Assembly: GCF_003438995.1 (NCBI RefSeq)
Contig: NZ_QSUN01000019.1
Coordinates: 1-64,000 of the forward strand
DNA length: 64,000 nt
Reading direction: 5' to 3'
Source of the DNA: Bacteroides sp. OM05-12
GTDB taxonomy: Bacteria; Bacteroidota; Bacteroidia; Bacteroidales; Bacteroidaceae
Of this stretch, positions 45,678 to 54,815 are shown piece after piece; the stretch's first letter is position 1, and every line of letters starts with the position of its first letter. The position numbers were made by a program, and so were the translations under genes. The notes under the pieces are model-generated. The model had not been told where the DNA came from. It was given only the letters and a program-made list of their open reading frames with translations, and made no database searches.

Positions 45678-46697
45678 ATGGATACGATAATATTAGGTAT
45701 AGAATCTTCTTGTGATGATACTTCCGCTGCGGTGATTCGTAATGGTGTGTTGTTATCCAACGTGGTATCCAGCCAAGCTGTACATGAAGCGTATGGTGGA
45801 GTAGTGCCGGAGTTAGCATCACGTGCACATCAACAGAATATCGTTCCAGTAGTACATGAAGCATTGAAACGCGCCGGAGTGACAAAAGAACAATTAAGTG
45901 CTATCGCTTTTACACGTGGTCCCGGATTAATGGGCTCGCTGTTGGTCGGAGTATCTTTTGCCAAAGGCTTGGCACGTTCTCTTAATATTCCAATGATAGA
46001 CGTTAACCATCTGCATGCCCATGTGTTAGCACACTTTATTAAAGAATCGGATGATGATCACGATCAACCGGAATTCCCATTCCTTTGCCTGTTGGTTTCA
46101 GGGGGGAATTCACAAATCATTTTAGTGAAGGCCTATAATAACATGGAGGTAATAGGGCAGACTATCGATGATGCTGCCGGAGAGGCTATTGATAAATGTT
46201 CTAAAGTCATGGGACTGGGGTATCCCGGTGGACCTATTATCGACCGTTTGGCTCGTCAGGGGAATCCGAAAGCATACACATTCAGTAAGCCTCATATACC
46301 TGAATATAATTATAGTTTTAGTGGTTTGAAAACTTCTTTCCTTTATTCGTTGCGCGACTGGATGAAAGAAGATCCTGATTTCATCGAACATCATAAAAAT
46401 GATCTGGCAGCTTCGTTGGAAGCTACTGTGGTGGATATCTTAATGGATAAACTGCGTAAGGCTGCTAAGGATTTGAAGGTAAAGGAAGTGGCAGTTGCAG
46501 GAGGAGTGTCTGCAAATAATGGTTTACGCAATGCTTTTCGTGAACATGCAGAGAAGTATGGTTGGAAGATTTTTATTCCTAAATTCAGTTATACAACGGA
46601 CAATGCGGCAATGGTGGCAATAACCGGTTATTATAAATTCTTAGATAAAGATTTCTGTACTATTGATTTGCCTGCATATTCGAGAGTCGTTATGTAA
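45678..46697 (+). CDS. tsaD: tRNA t6A37 threonylcarbamoyltransferase TsaD
   Basis: The protein has 339 residues. It opens with ILGIESSCDDTSAAVI, an ASKHA-fold phosphate loop. The metal-binding HxxxH motif is His111 and His115 in NHLHAHVLAHF. LVSGGNSQI near 141 and GGVSANNGLR near 275 complete the signature, and TTDNAAM near 311 supplies the conserved Asp. With TsaB, TsaC and TsaE it forms t6A at position 37 of ANN-decoding tRNAs. It is co-transcribed with map. Confidence 0.97.
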   Translation: MDTIILGIESSCDDTSAAVIRNGVLLSNVVSSQAVHEAYGGVVPELASRAHQQNIVPVVHEALKRAGVTKEQLSAIAFTRGPGLMGSLLVGVSFAKGLARSLNIPMIDVNHLHAHVLAHFIKESDDDHDQPEFPFLCLLVSGGNSQIILVKAYNNMEVIGQTIDDAAGEAIDKCSKVMGLGYPGGPIIDRLARQGNPKAYTFSKPHIPEYNYSFSGLKTSFLYSLRDWMKEDPDFIEHHKNDLAASLEATVVDILMDKLRKAAKDLKVKEVAVAGGVSANNGLRNAFREHAEKYGWKIFIPKFSYTTDNAAMVAITGYYKFLDKDFCTIDLPAYSRVVM

Positions 46698-46735
46698 GTG
46701 TTATACTTCGATGGAAAGGTTTGTTTTAGAAAAAT

Positions 46736-47230
46736 ATGAGCGAAGAAATTGACATAATATCTTTGAGTAGTGAGCTGGGAGAGCTTTTAAAAGAGAGGAA
46801 TTATATGCTTGCTACCGCAGAAAGTTGTACAGGCGGGAATATTTCCGCTACCATAACAGCTGTTCCCGGTAGTTCGGAGTATTATAAAGGTAGTATTATC
46901 GCATATTCAAATGAAGTGAAGATGAATTTGCTTCAAGTGAAAGAACAAACACTAATTAAACATGGTGCGGTAAGTGAAGAAACTGTCAGGGAAATGGTAA
47001 AAGGTGCGATGAAATCGTTGAATACGGATTGTGCCGTTGCAACATCCGGCATTGCCGGGCCAAGTGGCGGTACTCCGGATAAGCCTGTGGGAACAGTGTG
47101 GATTGCTGCCGGGTCTAGAAAAAAGATTATAACCCTGAAGCAGGAAAAGGATGAGGGTAGAGAACAAAATATTCTTCATGCTACGTATAATGCATTGTTT
47201 TTGCTTCGAGAATTACTGTTAGATGAGTAA
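46736..47230 (+). CDS. pncC: CinA C-terminal domain protein, nicotinamide-nucleotide amidase
   Basis: The protein has 164 residues and is the CinA C-terminal domain alone. It shows [14 protein letters not shown] near 22-35, with the presumed catalytic Ser, [20 protein letters not shown] near 43-62, and [20 protein letters not shown] near 103-122. It deamidates nicotinamide mononucleotide in NAD recycling. It lies 38 bases after tsaD and may be part of that transcript. Confidence 0.92.
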   Translation: MSEEIDIISLSSELGELLKERNYMLATAESCTGGNISATITAVPGSSEYYKGSIIAYSNEVKMNLLQVKEQTLIKHGAVSEETVREMVKGAMKSLNTDCAVATSGIAGPSGGTPDKPVGTVWIAAGSRKKIITLKQEKDEGREQNILHATYNALFLLRELLLDE

Positions 47231-47346
47231 AAATAGTCTTGAAAAGAGAATTATTTTATAAATTACTTGTTTTATATAGATAAAAGTGCTTACTTTGCGC
47301 TCTGTTTGAAATAAGTATAGATAAAAACTATAAAAATAAGATAGCA

Positions 47347-47607
47347 ATGTCGAAGATTTGTCAAATTACCGGAAAGAAAGCCATGATTGGCAACAACGTT
47401 TCACATTCAAAGAGAAGAACTAAAAGAACTTTTGATGTAAACTTGTTTACGAAGAAATTCTACTATGTAGAGCAGGATTGCTGGATTAGCCTTAATATTT
47501 GTGCTAACGGCCTACGTGTGATTAATAAGAAAGGATTGGATGCAGCTTTGAATGATGCTGTAGCTAAAGGTTATTGTGATTGGAAAAGCATTAGAATAAT
47601 TGCTTAA
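47347..47607 (+). CDS. rpmB: 50S ribosomal protein L28
   Basis: The protein has 86 residues with the family start [20 protein letters not shown] and the basic [10 protein letters not shown] segment. Only one Cys remains in the N-terminal position, so it is the form without a zinc ribbon. It heads a ribosomal block with L33 and a DUF4295 protein. A near-consensus promoter box (TTACTTTG at 47290) lies upstream. Confidence 0.97.
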   Translation: MSKICQITGKKAMIGNNVSHSKRRTKRTFDVNLFTKKFYYVEQDCWISLNICANGLRVINKKGLDAALNDAVAKGYCDWKSIRIIA

Positions 47608-47626
47608 TTGAGAGGAGAATATAGTT

Positions 47627-47815
47627 ATGGCAAAGAAAGCAAAAGGTAATAGAGTACAGGTTATCCTTGAATGTACAGAACACAAGGAAAGTGGTATGCC
47701 GGGTACTTCTCGTTATATTACAACGAAGAACAGAAAAAATACTACTGAAAGATTGGAACTTAAGAAGTACAATCCGATTTTGAAAAGAGTAACAGTACAT
47801 AAAGAAATTAAATAA
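47627..47815 (+). CDS. rpmG: 50S ribosomal protein L33
   Basis: The protein has 62 residues: a basic start [38 protein letters not shown] in the centre and a basic tail. It has one Cys and lacks the paired CxxC motifs, so it is the zinc-free form. A GAGAGGAG purine run lies 11 bases upstream of the ATG, one of the few Shine-Dalgarno-like sequences here. Confidence 0.97.
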   Translation: MAKKAKGNRVQVILECTEHKESGMPGTSRYITTKNRKNTTERLELKKYNPILKRVTVHKEIK

Positions 47816-47824
47816 GATTAACCC

Positions 47825-47980
47825 ATGGCAAAGAAAACAGTAGCAACCCTGCAGACAGGTAAAGAGGGACGTTCTTATACTAAGGTTATCAAAATGGTTA
47901 AATCTCCGAAGACAGGAGCTTACATTTTTGACGAACAAATGGTTCCTAATGAAAAAGTACAAGACTTTTTTAAGAAATAA
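47825..47980 (+). CDS. DUF4295 small basic protein
   Basis: The protein has 51 residues, opening MAKKTVATLQTGKEG and ending QDFFKK, rich in Lys. It matches the short DUF4295 family that Bacteroidota carry directly after rpmG. The fixed position in a ribosomal block and the basic composition suggest a ribosome-associated role, but none is established to my knowledge. It starts nine bases after rpmG and is followed by a terminator. Confidence 0.88.
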   Translation: MAKKTVATLQTGKEGRSYTKVIKMVKSPKTGAYIFDEQMVPNEKVQDFFKK

Positions 47981-48005
47981 TTGTTGTTGTAGAGATACAA
48001 CAAAC

Positions 48006-48047
48006 AAAAACTCCCTTTCATTGTTTTGATGGAAGGGAGTTTTTTTA
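48006..48047 (+). terminator. Terminator of the rpmB-rpmG-DUF4295 operon
   Basis: A 16-bp stem with one G-U pair (48006-48021 with 48029-48044) has a seven-base loop and is followed by more T. Confidence 0.92.
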
Positions 48048-48131
48048 TCCGGATATGTCAGCTTATTCATTAGAACATAATTATTTATTGTAATTTTTGA
48101 CAATTCATTTTTAACTTTTCATTACTTGTTA

Positions 48132-48139
48132 TATCTTTG
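48132..48139 (+). promoter_or_regulatory. -7 promoter element for ftsY-rimO
   Basis: TATCTTTG lies 30 bases before the ftsY ATG. An AGGTGG stretch just before the ATG may act as a ribosome binding site. Confidence 0.75.
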
Positions 48140-48169
48140 TAGCAGTTATATACATATAAATTAGGTGGT

Positions 48170-49126
48170 ATGGGATTTTTTAGTTTTTTCTCAAAAGATA
48201 AGAAAGAAACTTTAGATAAGGGGTTATCTAAGACTAAAGAAAGTGTTTTTGGTAAGATTGCCCGGGCGGTTGCCGGGAAATCCAAGGTAGATGATGAAGT
48301 TTTGGATAATTTGGAAGAGGTCCTTATAACTTCTGATGTAGGTGTGGAAACGACTTTAAATATAATCAAACGTATTGAAGGAAGAGTCGCTGCCGATAAA
48401 TATGTTAATACGGATGAGCTGAATAAGATACTTCGTGATGAAATTGCTGCTTTATTAACCGAAAATAATTCGGTGGATGCTGATGATTTTGATGTACCTA
48501 CCAATAAAAAACCGTATGTTATTATGGTAGTAGGTGTAAATGGAGTAGGTAAGACTACAACAATCGGTAAATTGGCCTATCAATTTAAGAAAGCCGGTAA
48601 ATCTGTTTATTTAGGTGCAGCGGATACTTTCCGTGCTGCTGCTGTGGAACAGTTGGTTATTTGGGGAGAGCGTGTAGGGGTGCCGGTTATTAAGCAGAAA
48701 ATGGGTTCTGATCCCGCATCGGTTGCTTATGATACATTGAGTTCTGCTGTTGCCAATGATGCGGATGTTGTCATTATCGATACTGCCGGTCGTCTTCATA
48801 ATAAGGTTAATTTGATGAACGAATTAACTAAAATAAAGAATGTAATGCGCAAAGTTGTTCCCGATGCTCCCAATGAGGTGTTATTGGTACTGGATGGCTC
48901 TACCGGACAAAATGCTTTTGAACAAGCTAAACAATTTACAAAAGCGACGGAAGTTACGGCAATGGCTGTCACTAAACTGGATGGAACGGCCAAAGGTGGC
49001 GTAGTTATCGGTATTTCCGATCAATTTAAGATTCCGGTGAAGTATATAGGATTGGGTGAAGGAATTGAAGATTTGCAGGTATTCCGTAAGAAAGAATTTG
49101 TGGATTCTTTATTTGGAGAAAATTAA
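48170..49126 (+). CDS. ftsY: Signal recognition particle receptor FtsY
   Basis: The protein has 318 residues with only a short charged N-terminal region, as is usual outside proteobacteria. The N domain (about 20-95) is followed by the SRP GTPase domain: P-loop GVNGVGKTTT near 122, DTFRAAAVEQL near 151, DTAGR near 204 and TKLDGTAKGG near 267. It docks SRP-bound ribosomes to SecYEG at the membrane. Its TAA overlaps the rimO ATG by one base. Confidence 0.97.
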   Translation: MGFFSFFSKDKKETLDKGLSKTKESVFGKIARAVAGKSKVDDEVLDNLEEVLITSDVGVETTLNIIKRIEGRVAADKYVNTDELNKILRDEIAALLTENNSVDADDFDVPTNKKPYVIMVVGVNGVGKTTTIGKLAYQFKKAGKSVYLGAADTFRAAAVEQLVIWGERVGVPVIKQKMGSDPASVAYDTLSSAVANDADVVIIDTAGRLHNKVNLMNELTKIKNVMRKVVPDAPNEVLLVLDGSTGQNAFEQAKQFTKATEVTAMAVTKLDGTAKGGVVIGISDQFKIPVKYIGLGEGIEDLQVFRKKEFVDSLFGEN

Positions 49127-50430
49127 TGAAGAAAAATACAATTGATATTATAACGCTTGGATGTTCTAAAAACCTTGTTGATTCGGAGCAACTTATCCGT
49201 CAGTTGGAGGATAAAGGCTATCAGGTAACACATGATTCCGATAATCCGAAAGGAGAGATAGCTGTTATAAACACCTGCGGTTTTATTGGTGATGCAAAAG
49301 AAGAATCTATCAATATGATTCTTGAATTTGCTCAGACAAAGGAGGAAGGACATCTAAAGAAATTATACGTAATGGGGTGTCTCTCCGAGAGATACCTGAA
49401 AGAACTTGCTATTGAGATACCTCAGGTAGATAAGTTCTATGGTAAGTTTAATTGGAAAGAATTGTTGGATGATTTGGGCAAGGCTTATAATCAGGATATA
49501 TATATAGAAAGAAGTCTGACTACCCCCAAACATTATGCTTATTTAAAGATATCCGAAGGTTGTGATCGTAAATGTTCCTATTGCGCGATACCTATAATAA
49601 CCGGTAAACATATTTCTCGTCCGATGGAAGAGATATTGGATGAAGTGAAATACCTTGTAGATAAGGGTGTGAAAGAGTTTCAGGTGATAGCACAGGAGCT
49701 TACATATTATGGGATAGACCTGTATAAAAAGCAAATGCTGCCGGAGTTGATTGAAAAAATCTCAGAAATCTCCGGTGTGGAATGGATACGTTTACATTAT
49801 GCTTATCCCGCCCATTTCCCGGTTGACTTGTTCCGTGTTATGCGTGAACGGGATAATGTATGTAAATACATGGATATTGCTCTTCAACATATCAGTGATA
49901 ATGTACTTTCCGGGATGCGTCGGCAGGTGACAAAGGAAGAAACTTATCGATTGATAAAACAATTCCGTAAGGAAGTGCCGGGTATTCATTTGCGAACGAC
50001 ATTAATGGTCGGTTTCTCCGGTGAGACGGAAAAGGATTTTGAAGAATTGAAAGAGTTTGTGCGTACAGTTCGGTTCGATAGAATGGGAGCTTTTGCCTAT
50101 TCGGAAGAAGAAGGTACTCATGCAGCACAACAATATGAAGATAATATACCTCAGGAAATCAAACAGCAACGACTGGATGAATTAATGGAGATACAGCAAG
50201 GTATTTCTGCAGAGTTGAGTGCTGCTAAGGTGGGCAAAGTAATGAAAATTATCATTGACCGCCTGGAGGGAGATTATTACATAGGGCGTACGGAGTATGA
50301 TTCCCCCGAGGTTGATCCGGAAGTTCTGATTAATCGTGAAGATGGTGAATTGAAAATAGGAGAGTTTTACCGTGCGGAGATTACGGATGCCGATGATTTT
50401 GATTTATATGCGAAAGTGATTTATGAATAA
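49126..50430 (+). CDS. rimO: Ribosomal protein S12 methylthiotransferase RimO
   Basis: The protein has 434 residues. The N-terminal UPF0004 domain starts with ITLGCSKNLVDSEQL and holds three cluster cysteines, including NTCGFIGDAKEES. The radical SAM cluster motif is Cys146-x3-Cys150-x2-Cys153 (CDRKCSYC), and a TRAM domain closes the protein (about 370-434). It adds a methylthio group to an Asp of ribosomal protein S12. It overlaps ftsY by one base and the next HU gene by eight bases. Confidence 0.97.
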   Translation: MKKNTIDIITLGCSKNLVDSEQLIRQLEDKGYQVTHDSDNPKGEIAVINTCGFIGDAKEESINMILEFAQTKEEGHLKKLYVMGCLSERYLKELAIEIPQVDKFYGKFNWKELLDDLGKAYNQDIYIERSLTTPKHYAYLKISEGCDRKCSYCAIPIITGKHISRPMEEILDEVKYLVDKGVKEFQVIAQELTYYGIDLYKKQMLPELIEKISEISGVEWIRLHYAYPAHFPVDLFRVMRERDNVCKYMDIALQHISDNVLSGMRRQVTKEETYRLIKQFRKEVPGIHLRTTLMVGFSGETEKDFEELKEFVRTVRFDRMGAFAYSEEEGTHAAQQYEDNIPQEIKQQRLDELMEIQQGISAELSAAKVGKVMKIIIDRLEGDYYIGRTEYDSPEVDPEVLINREDGELKIGEFYRAEITDADDFDLYAKVIYE

Positions 50431-50695
50431 TAAAGAATTTATTTCAGAACTGTCAAAGAGGTTGGGATATACTTTGAAAGATACAACTCAACTGCTCAAT
50501 TCTACTGTTTCGGTCATGACGAAGCAGTTGCAGGATGGCGATACAATTGCTATTCAGGGATTTGGCACTTTTGAAGTAAAAAAGAAGATGGAGCGCATTT
50601 CCGTTAATCCTGTTACACAACAGCGTATGCTGGTCCCTCCTAAATTGGTGCTTACTTATAAACCGAGTAATGTTTTGAAAGATAAGTTCAAATAA
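50423..50695 (+). CDS. HU family DNA-binding protein
   Basis: The protein has 90 residues, the normal length of an HU/IHF subunit. The DNA-binding arm carries IQGFGTFEVKKKMERISVNPVTQQ near 47-70. It starts inside the last codons of rimO, so it is translationally coupled. It lies 17 bases before a second HU-like gene; the two could form a heterodimer, although this is inference. Confidence 0.93.
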   Translation: MNNKEFISELSKRLGYTLKDTTQLLNSTVSVMTKQLQDGDTIAIQGFGTFEVKKKMERISVNPVTQQRMLVPPKLVLTYKPSNVLKDKFK

Positions 50696-50712
50696 TCCGG
50701 GTAATTGCTTTT

Positions 50713-51984
50713 ATGGATGAAAAACTATACATACAAGACATTATAAATCTGTTGGCAGAGAAACAGGGTATGAAGGGTGCGGAAGCAGAAGCTTTCGTAA
50801 AGGCTGTTTTCGATATTATTAAAGAGGCACTTGAAACCGATAAGATCGTTAAGATAAAAGGTCTGGGTACTTTTAAGCTGACTGAAGTCGATAGTCGTGA
50901 AAGTATCAATGTGAATACCGGCGAACGTATTCGTATAGAGAGTCATACAAAAATATCCTTTGTTCCTGATACGTTGATGCGTGATTTGATAAACAAACCT
51001 TTCTCTCATTTTGAAACAGTAGTCTTGAATGAGGGCGTTGTGTTCGAAGATACGGTAACAGAGGAAGATGAAGAAATGTCAGAAGAAGATGCTGAGGAAT
51101 CACAACAGGAAGAATCTTTCGAAACAAAAGAAATATATTCAGGAGATACTTCTGTTGAAGAACCTGTTGAGCAGAAGCTGTCTAAAAAGATGCTGATGGA
51201 TGAAGTGGATTCTGTTGCAGAGATTACACAACCTAATGAAACAGTTCATCAACAAATCTCAAATAAAACAGAAATCTCCGATAATATTCTGGAAGCGACA
51301 GCTCCTGATGGTGCTGTAAATGAAGATTCGAATGATGCTGACGAAGATACCGGAGAGGAAAATGTATCAATTGCAGATGATCCTTTGGCGGTAGATTCAT
51401 CGGTTGAGACTGAATCAGGCGAAGAACAGATGGAAATAACAAAACCGGAGGAGGGGGAGAACGAAAATAAAACTTCAAATAGTCGTCAAACCTTACTTTA
51501 TGGTCTTGGCATCGTATTAGTTTCCATACTTTTAGGCTGTGGAGTTGTCTACTTTATATATCCGGATGTTTTTAATTCAGGTTCGGGTACTGTAAAGACT
51601 ACGATTAATTTCGCACAAGATGAGCCTGTGACGGTTGTTGTTGATTCATTGGAAGCTAAGGATACGATTGTTGTTGCGACTACTGTAAAGGAAACTCCTG
51701 TGCCAATGATAGATACGACAAAAACAGTGATAACGGGGGTGCGTAAAGGAAGTAATTCCGTGATAGCAGATTCTACGAGCTATGTTATAGTCGGAACGAT
51801 GACTACCTATAAGTTAGGTGCCGGAGAAACACTGACAATGGTATCCAAACGTTTTTATGAAACAAAAGATTTATGGCCTTATCTAGTGATGCATAATCGT
51901 CATATTATTAAGAATCCCAATCGTGTCCCTTCCGGAACAACTATCCGTATTCCTGCACTCAGAGACAAAGGCTATCATCAATAA
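50713..51984 (+). CDS. HU-like domain fused to a LysM-like domain
   Basis: The protein has 423 residues. Residues 1-90 are an HU/IHF-type domain (IKGLGTFKL, VNTGERIRIESH). A long acidic low-complexity region (about 95-255) follows, then one membrane helix (about 259-284) and an extracytoplasmic tail ending in a LysM-like module (about 362-420, with YKLGAGETLTMVSKRFY and VPSGTTIRIP). The layout implies a cytoplasmic HU part tied through the membrane to a peptidoglycan-binding module. It follows the stand-alone HU gene and probably shares the ftsY-rimO transcript. Confidence 0.85.
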   Translation: MDEKLYIQDIINLLAEKQGMKGAEAEAFVKAVFDIIKEALETDKIVKIKGLGTFKLTEVDSRESINVNTGERIRIESHTKISFVPDTLMRDLINKPFSHFETVVLNEGVVFEDTVTEEDEEMSEEDAEESQQEESFETKEIYSGDTSVEEPVEQKLSKKMLMDEVDSVAEITQPNETVHQQISNKTEISDNILEATAPDGAVNEDSNDADEDTGEENVSIADDPLAVDSSVETESGEEQMEITKPEEGENENKTSNSRQTLLYGLGIVLVSILLGCGVVYFIYPDVFNSGSGTVKTTINFAQDEPVTVVVDSLEAKDTIVVATTVKETPVPMIDTTKTVITGVRKGSNSVIADSTSYVIVGTMTTYKLGAGETLTMVSKRFYETKDLWPYLVMHNRHIIKNPNRVPSGTTIRIPALRDKGYHQ

Positions 51985-52021
51985 GTAGTGTAATAATAAA
52001 CTGTTTCTCAATATAATTAAA

Positions 52022-52055
52022 GTGCGGATTACGTGCTTGTGTAATCCGCACCTGA
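52022..52055. terminator. Hairpin between the HU-LysM and phosphatase genes
   Basis: A perfect 11-bp stem (52022-52032 with 52041-52051), GTGCGGATTAC against GTAATCCGCAC, lies between convergent genes. No T-run follows. Confidence 0.65.
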
Positions 52056-52072
52056 GAAGGAGTATCCATCTT

Positions 52073-53344
52073 TTAAAAAGCAGCCAATTTATTCCTGTAA
52101 TAAGTCTCGACATCTTTCCAATGATAAAATGGAGCTATATCACTATCAACCGGAAGTTTCATCTCCTGCTCGTTCAACATGATTTTTACTAAGATATCAT
52201 CACTTCCATTCTTGCGGAAGAATACGAATTGGATATTGGATGCCATGGGGAATATCTTGTAATTGCGCCATACATCGGCAACTTTATTTGCATCATTTGT
52301 CTGATAAGCACAATCTCCCAATTCCAAGAGACAAGCTAAAGGCATCACACATACTTCATGTCCGAAGCGCAATGTTGCACTATTTTGTTTCTTCACGAGG
52401 CAGGTATCTGCCGTATCCAATATATTCTTCAAAAGGTTGGTCTCCATATAAGGAATCTTTCCTTTGCTCAGAGGAGACGGACCGAAGGATACATACCAAG
52501 CATAGTTCTCTATCAACCATAAATCATAACATTCATCTTTCGTGAAGATTGAATAAAGATCTAAATCCGTATCATGACTTTGCATATTGCTTGCTAATTC
52601 AAATAATGCATTCATTAACTCACCGCCATCTATTTTCCATTTTATGTAGTCTTGGTTGTTGAAAAGAGTACTCATCAAACGGGCCGGATGAAGATGTTCC
52701 TTTTGAAATTGTGTTTTTGCGGCAACAACCTCGTCTGATGTGCGCATCTTATTGAACTTTTCATCTTCATTATTCATATAATACATATCATGGTAACTGG
52801 CGTCATTTTTAATCCTTAACTTTGGGTTTAGTGACTGTAACTTTTGACATTCGGAAGTCATAGAAAGGATGCAGCGGATAACAACGGTAGAGCGTGCATC
52901 TATTTCTGCTTCTCCTGAGAATACTTCCGGATAGTTTTTGTACATTCTTTCGGCAATGCCTTTATGCTGGCGGGCACCCAGCGGAGTTAATTCGCCATAT
53001 CTTTGCACGGCCATTCCTGCAATGCTGTCGAGTACCCCTAAAACTTGTTTCCCTAATGGAGTCAGCACACCGTTTTGCTCTGCCTCACGCATAATGCTCA
53101 ACGGTTTCTCATAATCATTCGGATTAATTAAGAAACGGGAACCATGTCGTGCGTAGTGACTCAGGTAGAAAGGTTTATATCCTTTCGGGGGAGTTGTCGG
53201 TGTACCGACGGGAGTAGGGTATGCATAATAATTACTTGCTGAGCGATGGATGTCGGCAGCGATTTCTTCTTTTGCCGTTTGAGCAAATAAATTGAGTGCT
53301 AAACAACAAATAACGGTTAGTAACATAAAACGTCTCATACGCAT
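52073..53344 (-). CDS. Exported histidine-type phosphatase (MINPP/acid phosphatase-like)
   Basis: The protein has 423 residues with a signal peptide cut after LFAQ. The nucleophile motif is RHGSRF at 66-71 (His67), as in branch 2 histidine phosphatases such as multiple inositol polyphosphate phosphatases and acid phosphatases. The late proton-donor motif reads FGHEVCVMP near 330, where relatives have HAE or HD. Phytate or another phosphomonoester could be the substrate. It should act in the periplasm or outside the cell. It is a single gene, divergent from moxR. Confidence 0.82.
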   Translation of the reverse strand: MRMRRFMLLTVICCLALNLFAQTAKEEIAADIHRSASNYYAYPTPVGTPTTPPKGYKPFYLSHYARHGSRFLINPNDYEKPLSIMREAEQNGVLTPLGKQVLGVLDSIAGMAVQRYGELTPLGARQHKGIAERMYKNYPEVFSGEAEIDARSTVVIRCILSMTSECQKLQSLNPKLRIKNDASYHDMYYMNNEDEKFNKMRTSDEVVAAKTQFQKEHLHPARLMSTLFNNQDYIKWKIDGGELMNALFELASNMQSHDTDLDLYSIFTKDECYDLWLIENYAWYVSFGPSPLSKGKIPYMETNLLKNILDTADTCLVKKQNSATLRFGHEVCVMPLACLLELGDCAYQTNDANKVADVWRNYKIFPMASNIQFVFFRKNGSDDILVKIMLNEQEMKLPVDSDIAPFYHWKDVETYYRNKLAAF

Positions 53345-53383
53345 CTTATTTGATTGATAAATTTCTTTTTGAAAGTATCACTG

Positions 53384-53391
53384 CAAAGATA
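53384..53391 (-). promoter_or_regulatory. -7 promoter element for the histidine phosphatase gene
   Basis: The minus strand reads TATCTTTG, 40 bases before the ATG. Confidence 0.7.
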
Positions 53392-53438
53392 TTAAAAAGT
53401 TGACCGGCAGTATTATTATTATGAATAAAGAATTTAGG

Positions 53439-53524
53439 CTTTTCAGCATGGTGAATAGACCTCTTCACCATGCTGAAAAGAACTTGCCACATTGGTGAAG
53501 AGGTCTTTCCACCATGGTGAAAAG
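53439..53524. repeat. Palindrome cluster with inverted loop sequence
   Basis: CTTTTCAGCATGGTGAA (53439-53455) pairs perfectly over 17 bp with TTCACCATGCTGAAAAG (53464-53480). A second related unit follows (about 53490-53524) with TGGTGAA at its left and CACCATGGTGAAAAG at its right; its central GAGGTCTTT is close to the inverse of the first loop's TAGACCTC. The cluster lies midway between two divergent promoters. Confidence 0.8.
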
Positions 53525-53645
53525 CTCAATAGGATAGGGTAAATGAGAGAATGATTTAAATATATTTATCCCAATAACCTTTAAAAAGTAAAGATTCGGC
53601 ATTGTTTTTTAATAAAAATTAGTTGCTCCTGTTAATTATAAGCAC

Positions 53646-53653
53646 TACTTTTG
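53646..53653 (+). promoter_or_regulatory. Promoter of the moxR-bat operon
   Basis: TACTTTTG is the -7 box, and GTTG at 53623-53626, 19 bases upstream, fits the -33 box position. The leader before the ATG is about 77 bases. Confidence 0.7.
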
Positions 53654-53736
53654 GAAATCGAAAAAGTAAGGTGTTTTCAGTGAACTTTTTCACCATTTCA
53701 TAGTTTTAAGTAATCAATAAATAAACTTATAATTGT

Positions 53737-54732
53737 ATGGCTGAATCAATTGATATTCGTGAATTGAACGAAAGAATCGAAAGACAAAGTGCGTTCGTTA
53801 CTAACCTGATGACAGGTATGGATCAGGTAATTGTAGGGCAAAAGCATCTCGTGGAATCGTTGTTAATAGGTTTGTTGTCAGATGGACACGTCCTTTTGGA
53901 AGGTGTGCCGGGGTTGGCAAAAACATTGGCTATTAAAACATTGGCTTCTCTTATAGATGCTAAGTACAGCAGAATCCAGTTTACTCCGGATTTGTTGCCT
54001 GCCGACGTTATCGGTACGATGATTTACAGTCAGAAGGATGAGAAATTCATAGCCAAGAAAGGACCTATCTTTGCCAACTTTATTTTGGCGGATGAAATCA
54101 ACCGTGCTCCGGCGAAAGTGCAGAGTGCTTTGCTGGAAGCCATGCAGGAAAGACAGGTGACATTAAGTAAAGAAACTTTCCCGCTACCGGAACCATTCTT
54201 GGTACTTGCTACACAGAATCCTATTGAGCAAGAGGGTACTTATCCACTGCCGGAAGCGCAAGTAGACCGTTTCATGTTGAAGGTGATTATTGATTATCCG
54301 AAGCAGGAAGAAGAGAAGTTGATCATTCGTCAGAATATTAACGGTGAGAAATTTGACGTGAAACCCATCTTAAAATCAGAAGAGATTCTGGAAGCAAGAA
54401 AGGTGGTTCGTCAGGTTTATCTGGATGAAAAGATAGAACGATATATTGTTGATATAGTGTTTGCTACACGTTTCCCTGAAAAGTATGACTTGAAGGAACT
54501 GAAAGATATGATTTCTTTCGGTGGTTCTCCTCGTGCGTCTATCAATCTGGCATTGGCTGCACGTACATACGCTTTCATCAAACGTCGCGGATATGTTATT
54601 CCGGAAGATGTTCGTGCTGTTGCGCATGATGTACTTCGTCATCGTATCGGATTGACTTATGAAGCGGAAGCAAGTAATATAACATCTGATGAAATTGTCA
54701 GCAAAATTCTAAATAAGGTAGAAGTACCTTAA
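53737..54732 (+). CDS. MoxR family AAA ATPase
   Basis: The protein has 331 residues. It has Walker A GVPGLAKT near 55-62, Walker B ILADEINRAPAKVQ near 113-126, sensor-1 LATQNPIEQEGT near 158-169 and the DRFMLK box. MoxR ATPases act as chaperones for metal insertion or assembly, usually beside von Willebrand A proteins, as here. It is the first gene of the aerotolerance (bat) operon and is probably the energy-driven partner of BatA and BatB. Confidence 0.95.
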   Translation: MAESIDIRELNERIERQSAFVTNLMTGMDQVIVGQKHLVESLLIGLLSDGHVLLEGVPGLAKTLAIKTLASLIDAKYSRIQFTPDLLPADVIGTMIYSQKDEKFIAKKGPIFANFILADEINRAPAKVQSALLEAMQERQVTLSKETFPLPEPFLVLATQNPIEQEGTYPLPEAQVDRFMLKVIIDYPKQEEEKLIIRQNINGEKFDVKPILKSEEILEARKVVRQVYLDEKIERYIVDIVFATRFPEKYDLKELKDMISFGGSPRASINLALAARTYAFIKRRGYVIPEDVRAVAHDVLRHRIGLTYEAEASNITSDEIVSKILNKVEVP

Positions 54733-54815
54733 TTGAGTTTTTATGTGGTGCCGTTCCAACAAGTAGAAGCGAACGGCAGAATTATACCTTATTATATATG
54801 TATAAATAGAACTAC

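Larger units (their letters stand above)
53345..53736. other. Divergent intergenic gap before moxR
   Basis: There are 392 bases without an ORF. The gap contains the phosphatase promoter (53384), a palindrome cluster (53439-53524) and the moxR promoter (53646). Confidence 0.75.

Noticed and set aside
53439..53524. Invertible promoter controlled by a tyrosine recombinase
   Set aside because: The unit is short, holds no promoter within the arms, and no recombinase gene is nearby.
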